From contig JABLXU010000050.1 in NCBI GenBank assembly GCA_013177805.1, positions 1 through 42,074 of the forward strand: 42,074 bases of DNA. The letters run 5' to 3'. Of the stretch, positions 8,201-16,950 are shown piece by piece; position 1 is the stretch's first letter, and every line of letters begins with the position of its first letter. Source of the DNA: Candidatus Omnitrophota bacterium. GTDB lineage: Bacteria > Hinthialibacterota > Hinthialibacteria > Hinthialibacterales > Hinthialibacteraceae. The notes beneath the pieces were generated by a model that worked only from the letters and a program-made list of their open reading frames with translations, ran no database searches and was not told where the DNA came from. The position numbers and the translations under genes are program-made.

Positions 8201-8317
8201 AATTGAAGATACTTCTTTTACGCTTGTTCGATGGGATTGCAGTTCGCAACCCGTGGTGAAAATACACTTGCCGGATAAACCACAATTTATCATCATCCAT
8301 TGGGGAGGAACGAAACC

Positions 8318-9631
8318 ATGAATCGACAACGAAACATCCATTCGGCGGAAAAATCCACGCGGCGGAGTTTCTTAAAAACCTCCGCGGCCGGTTTGGCGCT
8401 GGCGGCGGGCGCGTCTGAGTTGTCCCGGCGGGTGTACGCCGCGGACAGCGGCCTTATCAAAATCGGACTGATTGGCTGTGGCGGACGGGGGACCGGGGCC
8501 GCCCTGGATGCGATGCGCGCCGACGAAGGCGTGCGCCTGGTGGCCATGGCCGAAATTTTCGAGGACAAGTTGCAGGCGAGCCGTCAGCAGATTCAAGAAG
8601 CCATGCCCGATCAGTGCGCCGTGGACGACGATCATTGTTTCACGGATTTTGACGGCTACCAAAAGGTAATTGACAGCGGTGTGGATGTTGTGCTGATCGC
8701 CTGCGCCTCGCTGTTTCACCCCAAATATATGAAAGCGGCCATCAACGCGGGCAAGCATGTCTTCGTCGAGAAGCCGCACGCGATCGATCCTGCCGGTGTC
8801 CGCCTGGTCAAGGAAGCGTGCGAGGAGGCCAAGCGGAAAAAGTTAAGTGTTGTCTCGGGATTGATGAACCGCTACATTCCCGGGGTGCAGGAGACCATGA
8901 AACGCATTCACGATGGGGCGATTGGGGAAATCGTGACCATCGAGGAGAATTTCCTGCGCGCCCCGTATGTCCTCGTGCCGCGGCAGCCCACCGACACGGA
9001 GATCGAGTACCAGTTCCGCAATTGGTATCATTTTTCGTGGCTGTCGGGAGACGACGTCACTCAATCGTTGGTTCACAACTTGGACAAGTCGTTGTGGGCC
9101 ATGGGTGAGAAAACGCCGCAAAAAGCGCACGGCTTGGCGGGCCGCTCGGCATCGTTCGGTGACATTTACGGGGACGTTTTCGACCATCACGCAGTGGTGT
9201 ACGAGTATGACAATGGCGCGAAGATCTACGCCTTCTGCCGGACGCAGCACAATTGCCACGAAGGCGTATCGGACATCCTTCAGGGGACCAAGGGCCGCTG
9301 CGACCTGCTGCAAAACCGCATCGAGGGCGAGACCAATTGGCAATACGACGGCCCCCATGACAGCGGGTATATCAACGAGCACAAGGTATTATTCCAATCC
9401 ATCCGGTCAGGCAAGCCGGTGGTGAATGACTACATGGTCAACAGCACCATGGTAGCCATATTAGGGCAACTGGCGTGCTATTCGGGCCGGCAGTTGACTT
9501 GGGACGAGGCGTGGAACTCGGACTTCCACTTCGGCCCCACCGAGGGGACCTTCGAATCCGAGCCGCCCAAAAAACCCGGCCCAGACGGCAATTATCCCAT
9601 CGCCGTGCCCGGGAAAACGAAAGTTATATAA
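8318..9631 (+). CDS. Tat-exported Gfo/Idh/MocA family oxidoreductase
   Basis: A 437-residue NAD(P)-dependent sugar or inositol-type dehydrogenase. STRRSFLK at residues 13-20 followed by a mild hydrophobic run is a twin-arginine signal, so it is folded with its cofactor in the cytoplasm and then exported. The Rossmann loop GLIGCGGRGTG lies near residues 50-60; EKPHA carries the family lysine; a GFO-type C-terminal sheet follows. These exported members are abundant in Planctomycetes-like genomes, where they act on sugars of complex glycans, sometimes as retaining glycosidases. ATG 8318 has a strong GGGGAGGAA 7 bases upstream. A hairpin after the stop separates it from a convergent operon. The substrate is unknown. 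Confidence 0.9.
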   Translation: MNRQRNIHSAEKSTRRSFLKTSAAGLALAAGASELSRRVYAADSGLIKIGLIGCGGRGTGAALDAMRADEGVRLVAMAEIFEDKLQASRQQIQEAMPDQCAVDDDHCFTDFDGYQKVIDSGVDVVLIACASLFHPKYMKAAINAGKHVFVEKPHAIDPAGVRLVKEACEEAKRKKLSVVSGLMNRYIPGVQETMKRIHDGAIGEIVTIEENFLRAPYVLVPRQPTDTEIEYQFRNWYHFSWLSGDDVTQSLVHNLDKSLWAMGEKTPQKAHGLAGRSASFGDIYGDVFDHHAVVYEYDNGAKIYAFCRTQHNCHEGVSDILQGTKGRCDLLQNRIEGETNWQYDGPHDSGYINEHKVLFQSIRSGKPVVNDYMVNSTMVAILGQLACYSGRQLTWDEAWNSDFHFGPTEGTFESEPPKKPGPDGNYPIAVPGKTKVI

Positions 9632-9689
9632 GGAAATTAAACAATTACGGAGAATGGAAGCGTTCCGCCTTTTCCTGGCTTTCCTCACT

Positions 9690-9720
9690 CCGGCCCTCTC
9701 CCAGTGGGCGGGAGAGCCGG
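9690..9720. terminator. Hairpin repeat copy 3, likely bidirectional terminator
   Basis: CCGGCCCTCTCCC and GGCGGGAGAGCCGG form a long GC-rich stem between two convergent genes (stops at 9631 and 9745). It is related to the other CCCTCTCCC repeats. Flanking TTTCC and GGAAGGAA could extend the stem. A bidirectional transcript end is the natural reading; no strong T-run is present. Confidence 0.5.
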
Positions 9721-9744
9721 GAAGGAAGAATGCGGGATTGGTGT

Positions 9745-11019
9745 TTACTCGTGCCGCAAGGCTTCGATGGGATCGAGATTCGCGGCACGGACCGCCGGAT
9801 AAATGCCGAAAATGATGCCGACAGCCATGCTGATGCCCAGGGAAAGGATCAAACTGAAGGCGTTGACCACCGTGGGCATGCCGGCAAACACGGTGATCAT
9901 GAAAGGAATGAGCAGGCCCAGCCCCATGCCGATCAATCCGCCGGTGGTAGAGAGCACGATGGTCTCAATGAGAAACTGAACAATGATTTGCTTTTTCTTG
10001 GCGCCAATCGCCCTCCGGATGCCGATTTCCCGCGTCCGTTCGGTTACCGAGGCCAGCATGATGTTCATGATGCCGATGCCGCCGACCAGCAGGCTGATGC
10101 CGGCGATCGAACCGAGCACGATGTTGAAGGTGCGCTTGGTGGCTTCCGCCTGGCGGAGGAGGGCGAGCGGCACGCTGAGTTTGTAATCCACCTTTTTGTG
10201 GAATTTTTTGAGCATCGCCTCGATGCCGGCGGCCGTTGATTCCACTTCGTCGGTGTCCGTCACCTCCACGATGATTTGATGGAGTTCGACCTGTTCCCGC
10301 GTGAAGGAACCAGCCACGTTTTTCGAGAAAATATCGCCGAAGCGCTCCCGCGCCACTACAATGGGGATGTACGCGTCGATTTCCTGGTCCGGGGTTTGAA
10401 TATCGCCGCCGATGCTTCCGGCGTTTTGAACAATGCCAACCACTTCAAAATATTCCCCGCCCAGCCGCAAAGTCTGGCCGATCGTGCCTTTGGTGGCCAG
10501 CAGGCGGCGCACGCCATGTTCCGTAAGCACCACGACGTTCGCGCGGGTTTCGAAATCCAGCGGCACCAACACCCGGCCGGCGACGATGGGGCGGTTGACC
10601 AGTTCGAACCAGCTGGGCGTCGTGCCGATGACCCGCAGTTCCATCGCGCGTTCCCCCAGGCGCCCTTCTTTCCGGACTTCCTTGACGGGAACCGTTTGCC
10701 GCACGGTTTTGAAACTTTCCTTAATACGCAACTCGTCTTCGTAGAGCAGGCCGTAAATGCTGGCCATACCCGGGCGGACATTGGTAGTGGTGGTTTCTTC
10801 GATCGATTTGATGGAGGAGATGATGATGTTGTGGCTGCCCAGTTTCCGGATGCGGTCAAGGGCTTCCTTGCTGGCGCCTTCCCCCACTGCCAGCATGGCG
10901 ATTACGCTGCCCACCCCGAAGACCACGCCGAGCATGGTTAGGAACGAGCGCAGTTTGTGCAGCAGCAGGTTTTTGATCCCGAGTTGCACTTCCCGTATGT
11001 GTTTAATGAATCTCATCAT
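9745..11019 (-). CDS. MacB-like ABC transporter permease
   Basis: A 424-residue inner-membrane subunit with the MacB layout: one N-terminal membrane helix (LTMLGVVFGVGSVIAMLAVGEG, about 28-49), a large periplasmic MacB core domain (about 50-290), then three membrane helices of the FtsX domain, with MNIMLASVTERTREIGIRRAIGA before the second one and the ending DPIEALRHE. Such permeases pair with a separate ATPase and a membrane fusion protein to pass substrates from the periplasm through TolC. Its ATG overlaps the stop of the ATPase gene (11016-11019), so translation is coupled. It is the last gene of the operon. Substrate is not predictable; lipoproteins, peptides or antibiotics are known in relatives. 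Confidence 0.92.
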   Translation of the reverse strand: MMRFIKHIREVQLGIKNLLLHKLRSFLTMLGVVFGVGSVIAMLAVGEGASKEALDRIRKLGSHNIIISSIKSIEETTTTNVRPGMASIYGLLYEDELRIKESFKTVRQTVPVKEVRKEGRLGERAMELRVIGTTPSWFELVNRPIVAGRVLVPLDFETRANVVVLTEHGVRRLLATKGTIGQTLRLGGEYFEVVGIVQNAGSIGGDIQTPDQEIDAYIPIVVARERFGDIFSKNVAGSFTREQVELHQIIVEVTDTDEVESTAAGIEAMLKKFHKKVDYKLSVPLALLRQAEATKRTFNIVLGSIAGISLLVGGIGIMNIMLASVTERTREIGIRRAIGAKKKQIIVQFLIETIVLSTTGGLIGMGLGLLIPFMITVFAGMPTVVNAFSLILSLGISMAVGIIFGIYPAVRAANLDPIEALRHE

Positions 11020-11726
11020 TCGGATCCTTCAATTCGTTCGATGAGGCCGTCTCGCATGAACATGCGGCTTTTGGCATACGCGGCGATATCCCGTTCATGC
11101 GTCACCATAATAATGGTTTTTCCCTGTTCGTTGAGTTGCTGGAGCAGGTTCATGATTTCGACGCTGGTATGGGTGTCCAGGTTGCCGGTCGGTTCATCGG
11201 CGAGGAGGATGGCCGGATCATTGGCCAGCGCCCGGGCGATCGCCACCCGCTGCTGCTGGCCGCCGGACAATTCCATCGGACGGTGCCGGAGCCGCGATTC
11301 CAATCCCACCATCCGCGCCAATTCGTGCGCTTTTTCCCTGCTCGCATCCGGATCCCACCCCTGGTAGTAGAGCGGAAGTTGAATGTTCTCCTCGACAGTA
11401 GATTGCGGAATAAGATTGAAACTTTGAAAGATGAAGCCCAGGTGTTTGAGGCGCATCTCGCTAAGTTGGTCGTCATTCAAGGTGCTGACATCGTGGCCGT
11501 TGAGGATGTACCGCCCCGACGTGGGCCGGTCGAGGCAACCGAGCAGGTTGAGCAGAGTGCTTTTGCCGGATCCGCTGGGGCCGAGGATGGCCCAAAAACT
11601 ACCCTTTTGAAACGAGATGCTGACTCCCGACAGGGCTTTGACCTCCTGGGTACCCATTTTGTAGGTTTTGTAGACCTGATCGAGTTGGGCCGCCGTGCCG
11701 TTGTTGTGAATAATGGATCCGGTCAT
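11016..11726 (-). CDS. MacB/LolD-type ABC transporter ATP-binding protein
   Basis: A 236-residue ATPase with Walker A GPSGSGKST, Q-loop FQSFNLIP, signature LSGGQQQRVAIARAL, Walker B ILLADEPTGNLD and H-loop VTHE, all intact. The sequence type is that of the MacB/LolD/FtsE group (MRLKHLGFIFQ and GCLDRPTSG). ATG 11726 starts one base after the stop of the upstream fusion protein gene, and its ribosome site AGGAGT overlaps that stop, showing translational coupling. An upstream in-frame start at 11765 would lie inside the previous gene and is not needed. The ATPase powers the permease encoded next. Confidence 0.94.
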   Translation of the reverse strand: MTGSIIHNNGTAAQLDQVYKTYKMGTQEVKALSGVSISFQKGSFWAILGPSGSGKSTLLNLLGCLDRPTSGRYILNGHDVSTLNDDQLSEMRLKHLGFIFQSFNLIPQSTVEENIQLPLYYQGWDPDASREKAHELARMVGLESRLRHRPMELSGGQQQRVAIARALANDPAILLADEPTGNLDTHTSVEIMNLLQQLNEQGKTIIMVTHERDIAAYAKSRMFMRDGLIERIEGSE

Positions 11727-11727
11727 G

Positions 11728-13767
11728 TTACTCCTGCAATCCCGGGGTATCCGGCGCGCCCGCATCCGGCCGGCCTTGTTGGAATCGTTGCCGCATCTGT
11801 TCGCGTTCCTCGGGTGTCATGTTTTCGAAACGCTGCCGCATTTGTTCCCGTTGTTCCTCGGTCAGATTGCCAAAATCGGGACGGCCGCCCGGGCCACCCG
11901 GCCCTCCCCCGCCGGCTTGCCGGCGTTGGCGCATTTGTTCCCGTTCTTCGGGTGTCATGTTTTGGAAACGTTGACGCATCTGTTCCCGCTGCTCGTCGGT
12001 CATATTCTGAAAATCGGGCCGGCCGCCCATTCCGGGGGCCCCTTCTCCCGGAATCCCACCGGGGGCGAAGCCTTGACTTCCCTCACCCGCTTCTCCTCCG
12101 CGGGTCCGGCCCCCGCGGCGCATTTCCCCGCCGCCCCGGCCCGCCGCGCCCATGCCACCTGCTGGCGGCTGGATTCCGGGTTCCGCACCCGGAGCACTGG
12201 GTTGTTCTACGGCCGGGATGTCCGACTCCGACGGTTTGGGGGGCATGAGGAAATCGTCCATACCGGTTCCATCATTCACTTCCGCTTGATTGAGGGGCGG
12301 ATTGAGCACGACTTTTTCCCCTTTTTCCAATCCACTTTTGATTTGGATCAACCGGTTGTTGTCGGGGCCGATGTCCACGGGCCGGATCTCCATGCCGTCC
12401 GCCTTGGCCACATAGACACATGGCTTTCCTCCGATCAGCAGGACGGTATGCACGGGAACATATTTCGTGTTCTCAAACTGATCAATGATGATTTCCGCCT
12501 CGCAGGTCATGCCGCTGCGCAAGCCTTCCCCGTTTCCGTCAATATAGACTTCGGTGTTATAAACCTTTAGATCGGGATTCATGAACATGCTCTGCTGATC
12601 CGGGAGCGGGGCAATACTCGCCACGCGTCCGGTGAAGACCTTGCCGGGCAGAGCTTCGATCTTGATGCGGACGGGCAGGCCGACCCGGATCTTGTCCAGA
12701 ACCGATTCATGAATCTTGAGGTCGGCCTTATATGACGAAGTAGTGGGCAAGTGGATAAGTTCTTGGCGTTCACGGACGAGCGTGCCTTCACGGAGGGGTT
12801 CTTCATTGCCCCGGAATCCGCGGGACTGACTGACATAGACGACGACGCTGTCCCGTTCCGCCCGCACGACAGCTTTCTCGATCTGGCCCTTGAGCTTTTC
12901 CAATTTGCTGATTTGCCGCTCTAATTCCGATTGTTTCGCCTGCAATTCCGCCGAGGCCTGGACGATGTTAGCGTTGGCTTTACGCTGCGTGCGTTCCAGG
13001 GCCATGGAGGCTTCCTTGACGTCGCTGCTTAACTGAGCCAGTTGGCGTTTGGAGGCGTAATTCCGGAGCAGATCCAAGGCGGTCTGGGCGGATTCTTTCT
13101 GGTTTTGGGCCCGGGTGGCCGCTAAGATGTCGGTGTCCAAATCCTGCTTGGACAGGTATTTCTGGTCGTACAAGATCTGCGACCATTGTGCTTTTTGCTG
13201 GGCCAGGTTCAGGGCCTCTTGCTGTTCTTGGATTTTCGCCACAGCGTCTTTTTCATCCTTGGGAAAATCCCCTTTTTCATATTTTTCCAGGTCCAGTTGC
13301 GCGAAAAAGTAAGCCAGCTGGGCCTTATCGATATCGCTTTGGGCCTGGCTTTTGACGACTTCGAAATTTTCGCGGGCGTTGATATAGGCCGCCTCGGCGT
13401 TTTGCACCCGGATTTCCTGGTCGATGAGTTGATCCCGCAGGGTGCTGGTATCCAATTCGAGGAGCAGATCCCCCTTCTTCACGCGGGCCCCATCAGGAGC
13501 GATGTACAGAATGGCGCTTTGGCCCTCGATTTCGCTTTTGATAACCTCCTTGTCCCGTGCCTGGATGGTGCCGGCATAGATGATGCTGATGGTCAAGGGA
13601 CCTTCCTGCACTTCAAAGGTGGGCACATCAAGGGCGGAGCCGACTTTCATCCGGTTGTTGATCGTGGCATAACTCAATCCGCCGATGATCCCCAGGCTAA
13701 GGATTATCAAACCCAGAGATTTACGGTTCAACAATCCAAATCCAAGATTATTCGATGCCATGTTCAT
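11728..13767 (-). CDS. HlyD/MacA-type membrane fusion protein with repetitive C-terminal tail
   Basis: A 679-residue periplasmic adaptor. An N-terminal anchor helix (LGLIILSLGIIGGLSYA) is followed by a biotinyl-lipoyl half (ILYIAPDGARVKKGDLLLELD), a long coiled-coil hairpin (about residues 100-285), the second lipoyl half and a beta-barrel (VRIKIEALPGKVFTGRVASI), then a membrane-proximal domain. It links the inner-membrane ABC complex to the TolC-like protein. The last 177 residues (503-679) are extra: a Pro/Gly-rich spacer followed by four helical units of the type EREQMRQRF and two PDFxNM/L units (584-589, 630-635). ATG 13767 has AGGAGTGG upstream and overlaps the end of the TolC-like gene by 20 bases. 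The normal family length is about 380-450 residues, so the tail is unusual. Confidence 0.9.
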   Translation of the reverse strand: MNMASNNLGFGLLNRKSLGLIILSLGIIGGLSYATINNRMKVGSALDVPTFEVQEGPLTISIIYAGTIQARDKEVIKSEIEGQSAILYIAPDGARVKKGDLLLELDTSTLRDQLIDQEIRVQNAEAAYINARENFEVVKSQAQSDIDKAQLAYFFAQLDLEKYEKGDFPKDEKDAVAKIQEQQEALNLAQQKAQWSQILYDQKYLSKQDLDTDILAATRAQNQKESAQTALDLLRNYASKRQLAQLSSDVKEASMALERTQRKANANIVQASAELQAKQSELERQISKLEKLKGQIEKAVVRAERDSVVVYVSQSRGFRGNEEPLREGTLVRERQELIHLPTTSSYKADLKIHESVLDKIRVGLPVRIKIEALPGKVFTGRVASIAPLPDQQSMFMNPDLKVYNTEVYIDGNGEGLRSGMTCEAEIIIDQFENTKYVPVHTVLLIGGKPCVYVAKADGMEIRPVDIGPDNNRLIQIKSGLEKGEKVVLNPPLNQAEVNDGTGMDDFLMPPKPSESDIPAVEQPSAPGAEPGIQPPAGGMGAAGRGGGEMRRGGRTRGGEAGEGSQGFAPGGIPGEGAPGMGGRPDFQNMTDEQREQMRQRFQNMTPEEREQMRQRRQAGGGGPGGPGGRPDFGNLTEEQREQMRQRFENMTPEEREQMRQRFQQGRPDAGAPDTPGLQE
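11787..12027. repeat. 138-base-offset direct repeat inside the fusion protein gene
   Basis: Bases 11787-11889 and 11925-12027 are imperfect copies of one about 103-base unit, exactly 138 bases (46 codons) apart, encoding the repeated PDF-N-x-T/L-x-E-x-REQMRQRF helices of the tail. Within each copy the helix unit is itself doubled. The pattern points to recent in-frame duplication. Confidence 0.8.
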
Positions 13768-16000
13768 TTTTCCACTCCTGAAGGGAGAATTCTTTCCACA
13801 TTCCTGTTTCGTCCACCTGCAAGACATCGAGGTCGCGTTGCAATTCCAGTTCTCCCGTCCGGTAGTTCACCATGGCGGAAGTGAGGGCGTTTTGCGACGA
13901 GAGCAAGGCCTGCTGGGAATCCAGCACTTGGCGGATGTCAACCCGGCCCGCTTGGAGTTTTAGGTCCATGCCTCTTACCCGGCGGTTGGCTAGATCCACC
14001 GCTTGCGCCTGGATTTGCAGAGTGGCCCGGCTGTTTTTCAAAGTACGCAGACGGTTGCGGACGTTATTTTTAATTGAATCTTCCAAATCTTGATAATCCC
14101 GCACCGCCCGTTCCAGGTTCAGGATGCTTTGGCGGTACGCGATGATTTCTCGAGTGCGTTCGAGGGGTAAATCCAGGGACACGACTGCATTATAGCGTCC
14201 CTTTTCGAAATCGAGATCGAAATTGTCGGGTTGATTGGCGGATCCGAGTCCGCGGCTCTCGCCCACTGCGGTACTGCCCAGCAAGGAAAATTCCGCCCGC
14301 AAGGCATCGGCGGCCACCACCACGGCGCGTTGGGCATCGTACACGTTGCCCAGGGCGGTCCGCAGATCCAGTCGGTTTTCCAAGGCCAGTTGGATGGCAA
14401 AATCCTCATCCAGTTCCATGGGGCCTGCGCCTTCATTGGACTGGGGTTGTAAAACCACGGGTGCGTCCGCCGGGGGCACTTCCACTTCCATCAGGCCCGA
14501 AACATCAATTTGGCTGATCTTCTTGGTGCTTTCGAACAGCCGGTCCAGTTCTCCCCGGTCCAGTTCGATATTCGCGTCGGGCGGCAGGCCAAGGGTAATT
14601 TTGAACGCGTCCAGGCGGTTTTGGTAATTAAATTGGGAGGAGACCCAGCGGTTGCGCGCGCTCAAATCACTCTGAATGGCCTCATCCACATTGAGAGGTT
14701 CTTCCCGGCCCGCGTCGGCCAGCCGCCGCAATCGCCGGGTTGACCTCACGCTCCGTTCATAGTTGGCTTTTTCGTTATTGATTTGGTCAATGGCTTGCAA
14801 AACCGACAGATATTCGGACGCAACTTGCACGGCGAACGTGCGCTTATACCGCTCGAAAGTATAAATCGCGTAGATGGCGCTGCGCTCTGCCTGCGTCAAC
14901 GGTTCGGCGACGATATGTTTGCCCGAACCGCGCAGCAGGGGAATGCTGATCGATGCGTCGCCGAACAGGCTGGCAGATGAGGCACTGAAGGGATTAAGCA
15001 TCTTCACCAAGTCCAGCCCGATCCGCGCCGACAGGGTCATTCCGTTGAGAAATTTCCGGGATAGGCTGGCCAATCCCCGGTTGGTCACTCCACTCGTCGT
15101 CTCGTTCCCCCCGAGGTCGGCGCTCACCGTACTGTCCCACGATCCCGCGAAGGTGTTGCGGAACGCATCGCGTTGCAGATCGAGATTCAAAGCCGCCCGG
15201 AAAACATTTTCTTTCTGGGTTTGATATTGCCGGTTGTTTTGGGCGGCGATTTGCAAAGCATCCATCAAGGTGATTCGAAGCGGAGTAATCGAAGGTTCGA
15301 TTTGATCTCCAGCGATCGTCTCCTTCGACAAATCCATATCACCGCTGTCCGAAGGCGCCGTGCTCATTCTCCCTAGTTCGGAAACCGCATCCGGCGAGGG
15401 ATTCGCCACGGATTCCAGGGGACTCCTTGGAACTTCGGGGTTATCCGTTACCGCACTGGGTGAATTCTTCCCAGATTCGGACTGGGCGATCCCGGGATTC
15501 GCGGAGTTGATCCCTGAGGCTGGAGTATTCATCCCGGAAGCGGAAGTGTTCGTCACAGCTTCTGTAGTGTTGGTCACTTCATGGGAAGCGGCGGGATCTG
15601 ATTCCGAGGCGTCCAGGACGGCCGTGGCCGGGCTGGGGATATAAGCCGTCACCGCCCCGATGCCCGCCTTGGCCTCCAAGTAATTGTCCTTGGGCCAGAA
15701 CGGGATCGGTTCCAGGCTTTTGGTGCCCAGGGAGGCTGGCGAACGATAGGGTAATTTCTGATCGAGCATCAGTTTTTTCCGCAAGGTTAATTCCGGCGGC
15801 TCGAGCGAGAAGGGTTCCGTGTGCCCCAAGGCTTCCAATTGCTTCTGCTCGATAATTTTCAACGCGGTACGATCGATTTTCTCGCGATGACCGCCAGGTG
15901 TCGCGCAACCACTCAACACAACCGCCACCATCACGCCGACAAGATACCAATCCGTTTGAAAATGCTGATTTTTCCTCAATGATGCGACTCCCGAAACCAT
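13748..16000 (-). CDS. TolC-like outer membrane efflux lipoprotein
   Basis: A 750-residue outer-membrane channel protein. It has a lipoprotein signal ending VVLSGC near residue 32, then a low-complexity Ser/Thr/Asn/Pro-rich stretch (about 130-230), and the two OEP halves typical of TolC (about 240-480 and 525-740). Helical family features include LTLMDALQIAAQNNR-type starts, DLLSARN-like and NVRNRLRTLKNSRATLQIQAQAV segments. The N-terminal 230 residues before the channel are longer than usual. ATG 16000 has GGAG rather far upstream; a TTG at 15979 with GGGAG 8 bases before it is an alternative that also keeps the lipobox. The stop overlaps the fusion protein start by 20 bases, so they share an operon. 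Confidence 0.88.
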   Translation of the reverse strand: MVSGVASLRKNQHFQTDWYLVGVMVAVVLSGCATPGGHREKIDRTALKIIEQKQLEALGHTEPFSLEPPELTLRKKLMLDQKLPYRSPASLGTKSLEPIPFWPKDNYLEAKAGIGAVTAYIPSPATAVLDASESDPAASHEVTNTTEAVTNTSASGMNTPASGINSANPGIAQSESGKNSPSAVTDNPEVPRSPLESVANPSPDAVSELGRMSTAPSDSGDMDLSKETIAGDQIEPSITPLRITLMDALQIAAQNNRQYQTQKENVFRAALNLDLQRDAFRNTFAGSWDSTVSADLGGNETTSGVTNRGLASLSRKFLNGMTLSARIGLDLVKMLNPFSASSASLFGDASISIPLLRGSGKHIVAEPLTQAERSAIYAIYTFERYKRTFAVQVASEYLSVLQAIDQINNEKANYERSVRSTRRLRRLADAGREEPLNVDEAIQSDLSARNRWVSSQFNYQNRLDAFKITLGLPPDANIELDRGELDRLFESTKKISQIDVSGLMEVEVPPADAPVVLQPQSNEGAGPMELDEDFAIQLALENRLDLRTALGNVYDAQRAVVVAADALRAEFSLLGSTAVGESRGLGSANQPDNFDLDFEKGRYNAVVSLDLPLERTREIIAYRQSILNLERAVRDYQDLEDSIKNNVRNRLRTLKNSRATLQIQAQAVDLANRRVRGMDLKLQAGRVDIRQVLDSQQALLSSQNALTSAMVNYRTGELELQRDLDVLQVDETGMWKEFSLQEWKNEHGIE

Positions 16001-16148
16001 GATGAACAGAGAAACTCCATGTTCCAGTTATGCAAACCGGGGAGAGCGGACCGCCTGCCCGGCCGGTTCTCCAGCGCTCGGCCAGGGACGTCATTCGCCC
16101 TCCCGCGGTAACATCCATCATTTTTATCGAACGTTCCCAACCGCCGGT

Positions 16149-16811
16149 TTATTGAGTCCGGCTTCGCATACGGGAGCGCATTTCATCGAATTCCTTCTGC
16201 ACTTCCTGAGTCTTGGTTTCCCAGGCAGTTTTCTGCTCGGCGGTCAGAATTTCAGCGGCTTTGGCCTTGAAAGCACTTTTTTCCTCTTCGAATTTCTTCT
16301 GGGCCGCTTCCCGGTCGGCATCCTGCGCGCCCCGCGGGAATCCGGAGACCATGGCTTCCACTAATTTCAAGGCCAGCGGTTGCAATTTCGCGCGTTGCTC
16401 ATCCTTCAGATCGATCTGCCGCAAAGCCCGCAGATCGGCATCGGGCATCGCACGGCGGGCCAAGACCGGTTCGATGGCATTGAGTTCCGCCTCGGACAGT
16501 TGATCTTTCAGCAGTTCCTTCAGTTTGGCCGCAGTCTCTTTTTGGATTTTGTCAAACCATTCCCGGCGTTCTTCCTGGGACATGTTCTGGAAGTCGGGTT
16601 GACTTCCCTGCCGGACTTGATCCGTCGCTTCTTGATAGGCGGCCACTACTTTGGCGGTTTTTTCCGCGTTCAGCACCAGGGCATCACATAAAAATTCCGC
16701 CTGCATTCCCCCGAATCGGCGTTGGCCTTGGGGGGGCTGAGCATACGACAAGCCGGCTACCATAGCGACGGCCGCCAGGACCAAGGCAATTTTGAAGGTG
16801 GTTCGGCTCAT
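16149..16811 (-). CDS. Spy/CpxP-like periplasmic protein
   Basis: A 220-residue exported protein: signal peptide ends LSYAQ near residue 24. The mature part is all-helical and charged, with LTAEQ (189-193), the LTxxQ-type motif of Spy/CpxP/ZraP periplasmic chaperones, which bind unfolded proteins or metals under envelope stress. A PDFQNMSQEERREWF segment (72-86) resembles the repeated units in the tail of the membrane fusion protein two genes downstream. ATG 16811 has AGGAGA 7 bases upstream and heads the five-gene export operon (148 bases before the TolC-like gene). A palindrome lies 65 bases upstream. The family call rests on composition and the LTxxQ motif, so is moderate. Confidence 0.7.
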   Translation of the reverse strand: MSRTTFKIALVLAAVAMVAGLSYAQPPQGQRRFGGMQAEFLCDALVLNAEKTAKVVAAYQEATDQVRQGSQPDFQNMSQEERREWFDKIQKETAAKLKELLKDQLSEAELNAIEPVLARRAMPDADLRALRQIDLKDEQRAKLQPLALKLVEAMVSGFPRGAQDADREAAQKKFEEEKSAFKAKAAEILTAEQKTAWETKTQEVQKEFDEMRSRMRSRTQ

Positions 16812-16875
16812 GTCTGTCTCTCCTTTTAAATGGGTAAAATTGGTGGGGATAGGCATAAATCCTTATCCGACTATT

Positions 16876-16891
16876 CGTCATTCCCATGACG
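16876..16891. promoter_or_regulatory. Palindrome CGTCAT-N4-ATGACG, possible operator
   Basis: A perfect 6-base inverted repeat with a 4-base spacer sits 65 bases upstream of the Spy-like gene that opens the export operon. The geometry fits a dimeric regulator. No sigma-70 boxes are convincing beside it. Confidence 0.3.
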
Positions 16892-16950
16892 CAAAATGTT
16901 CCCTTCCATCGGAAATTGTTCGAACGAATCCCGCAGGAAAAACTCACGGA

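Noticed and set aside
8118..8321. 67-codon plus frame between the DHS-like and oxidoreductase genes
   Set aside because: It runs through the hairpin repeat and the ribosome site of the next gene; not protein-like.
11097..12570. Long plus-strand frames across the ATPase and fusion protein genes
   Set aside because: Antisense shadows of clear minus-strand genes with conserved motifs.
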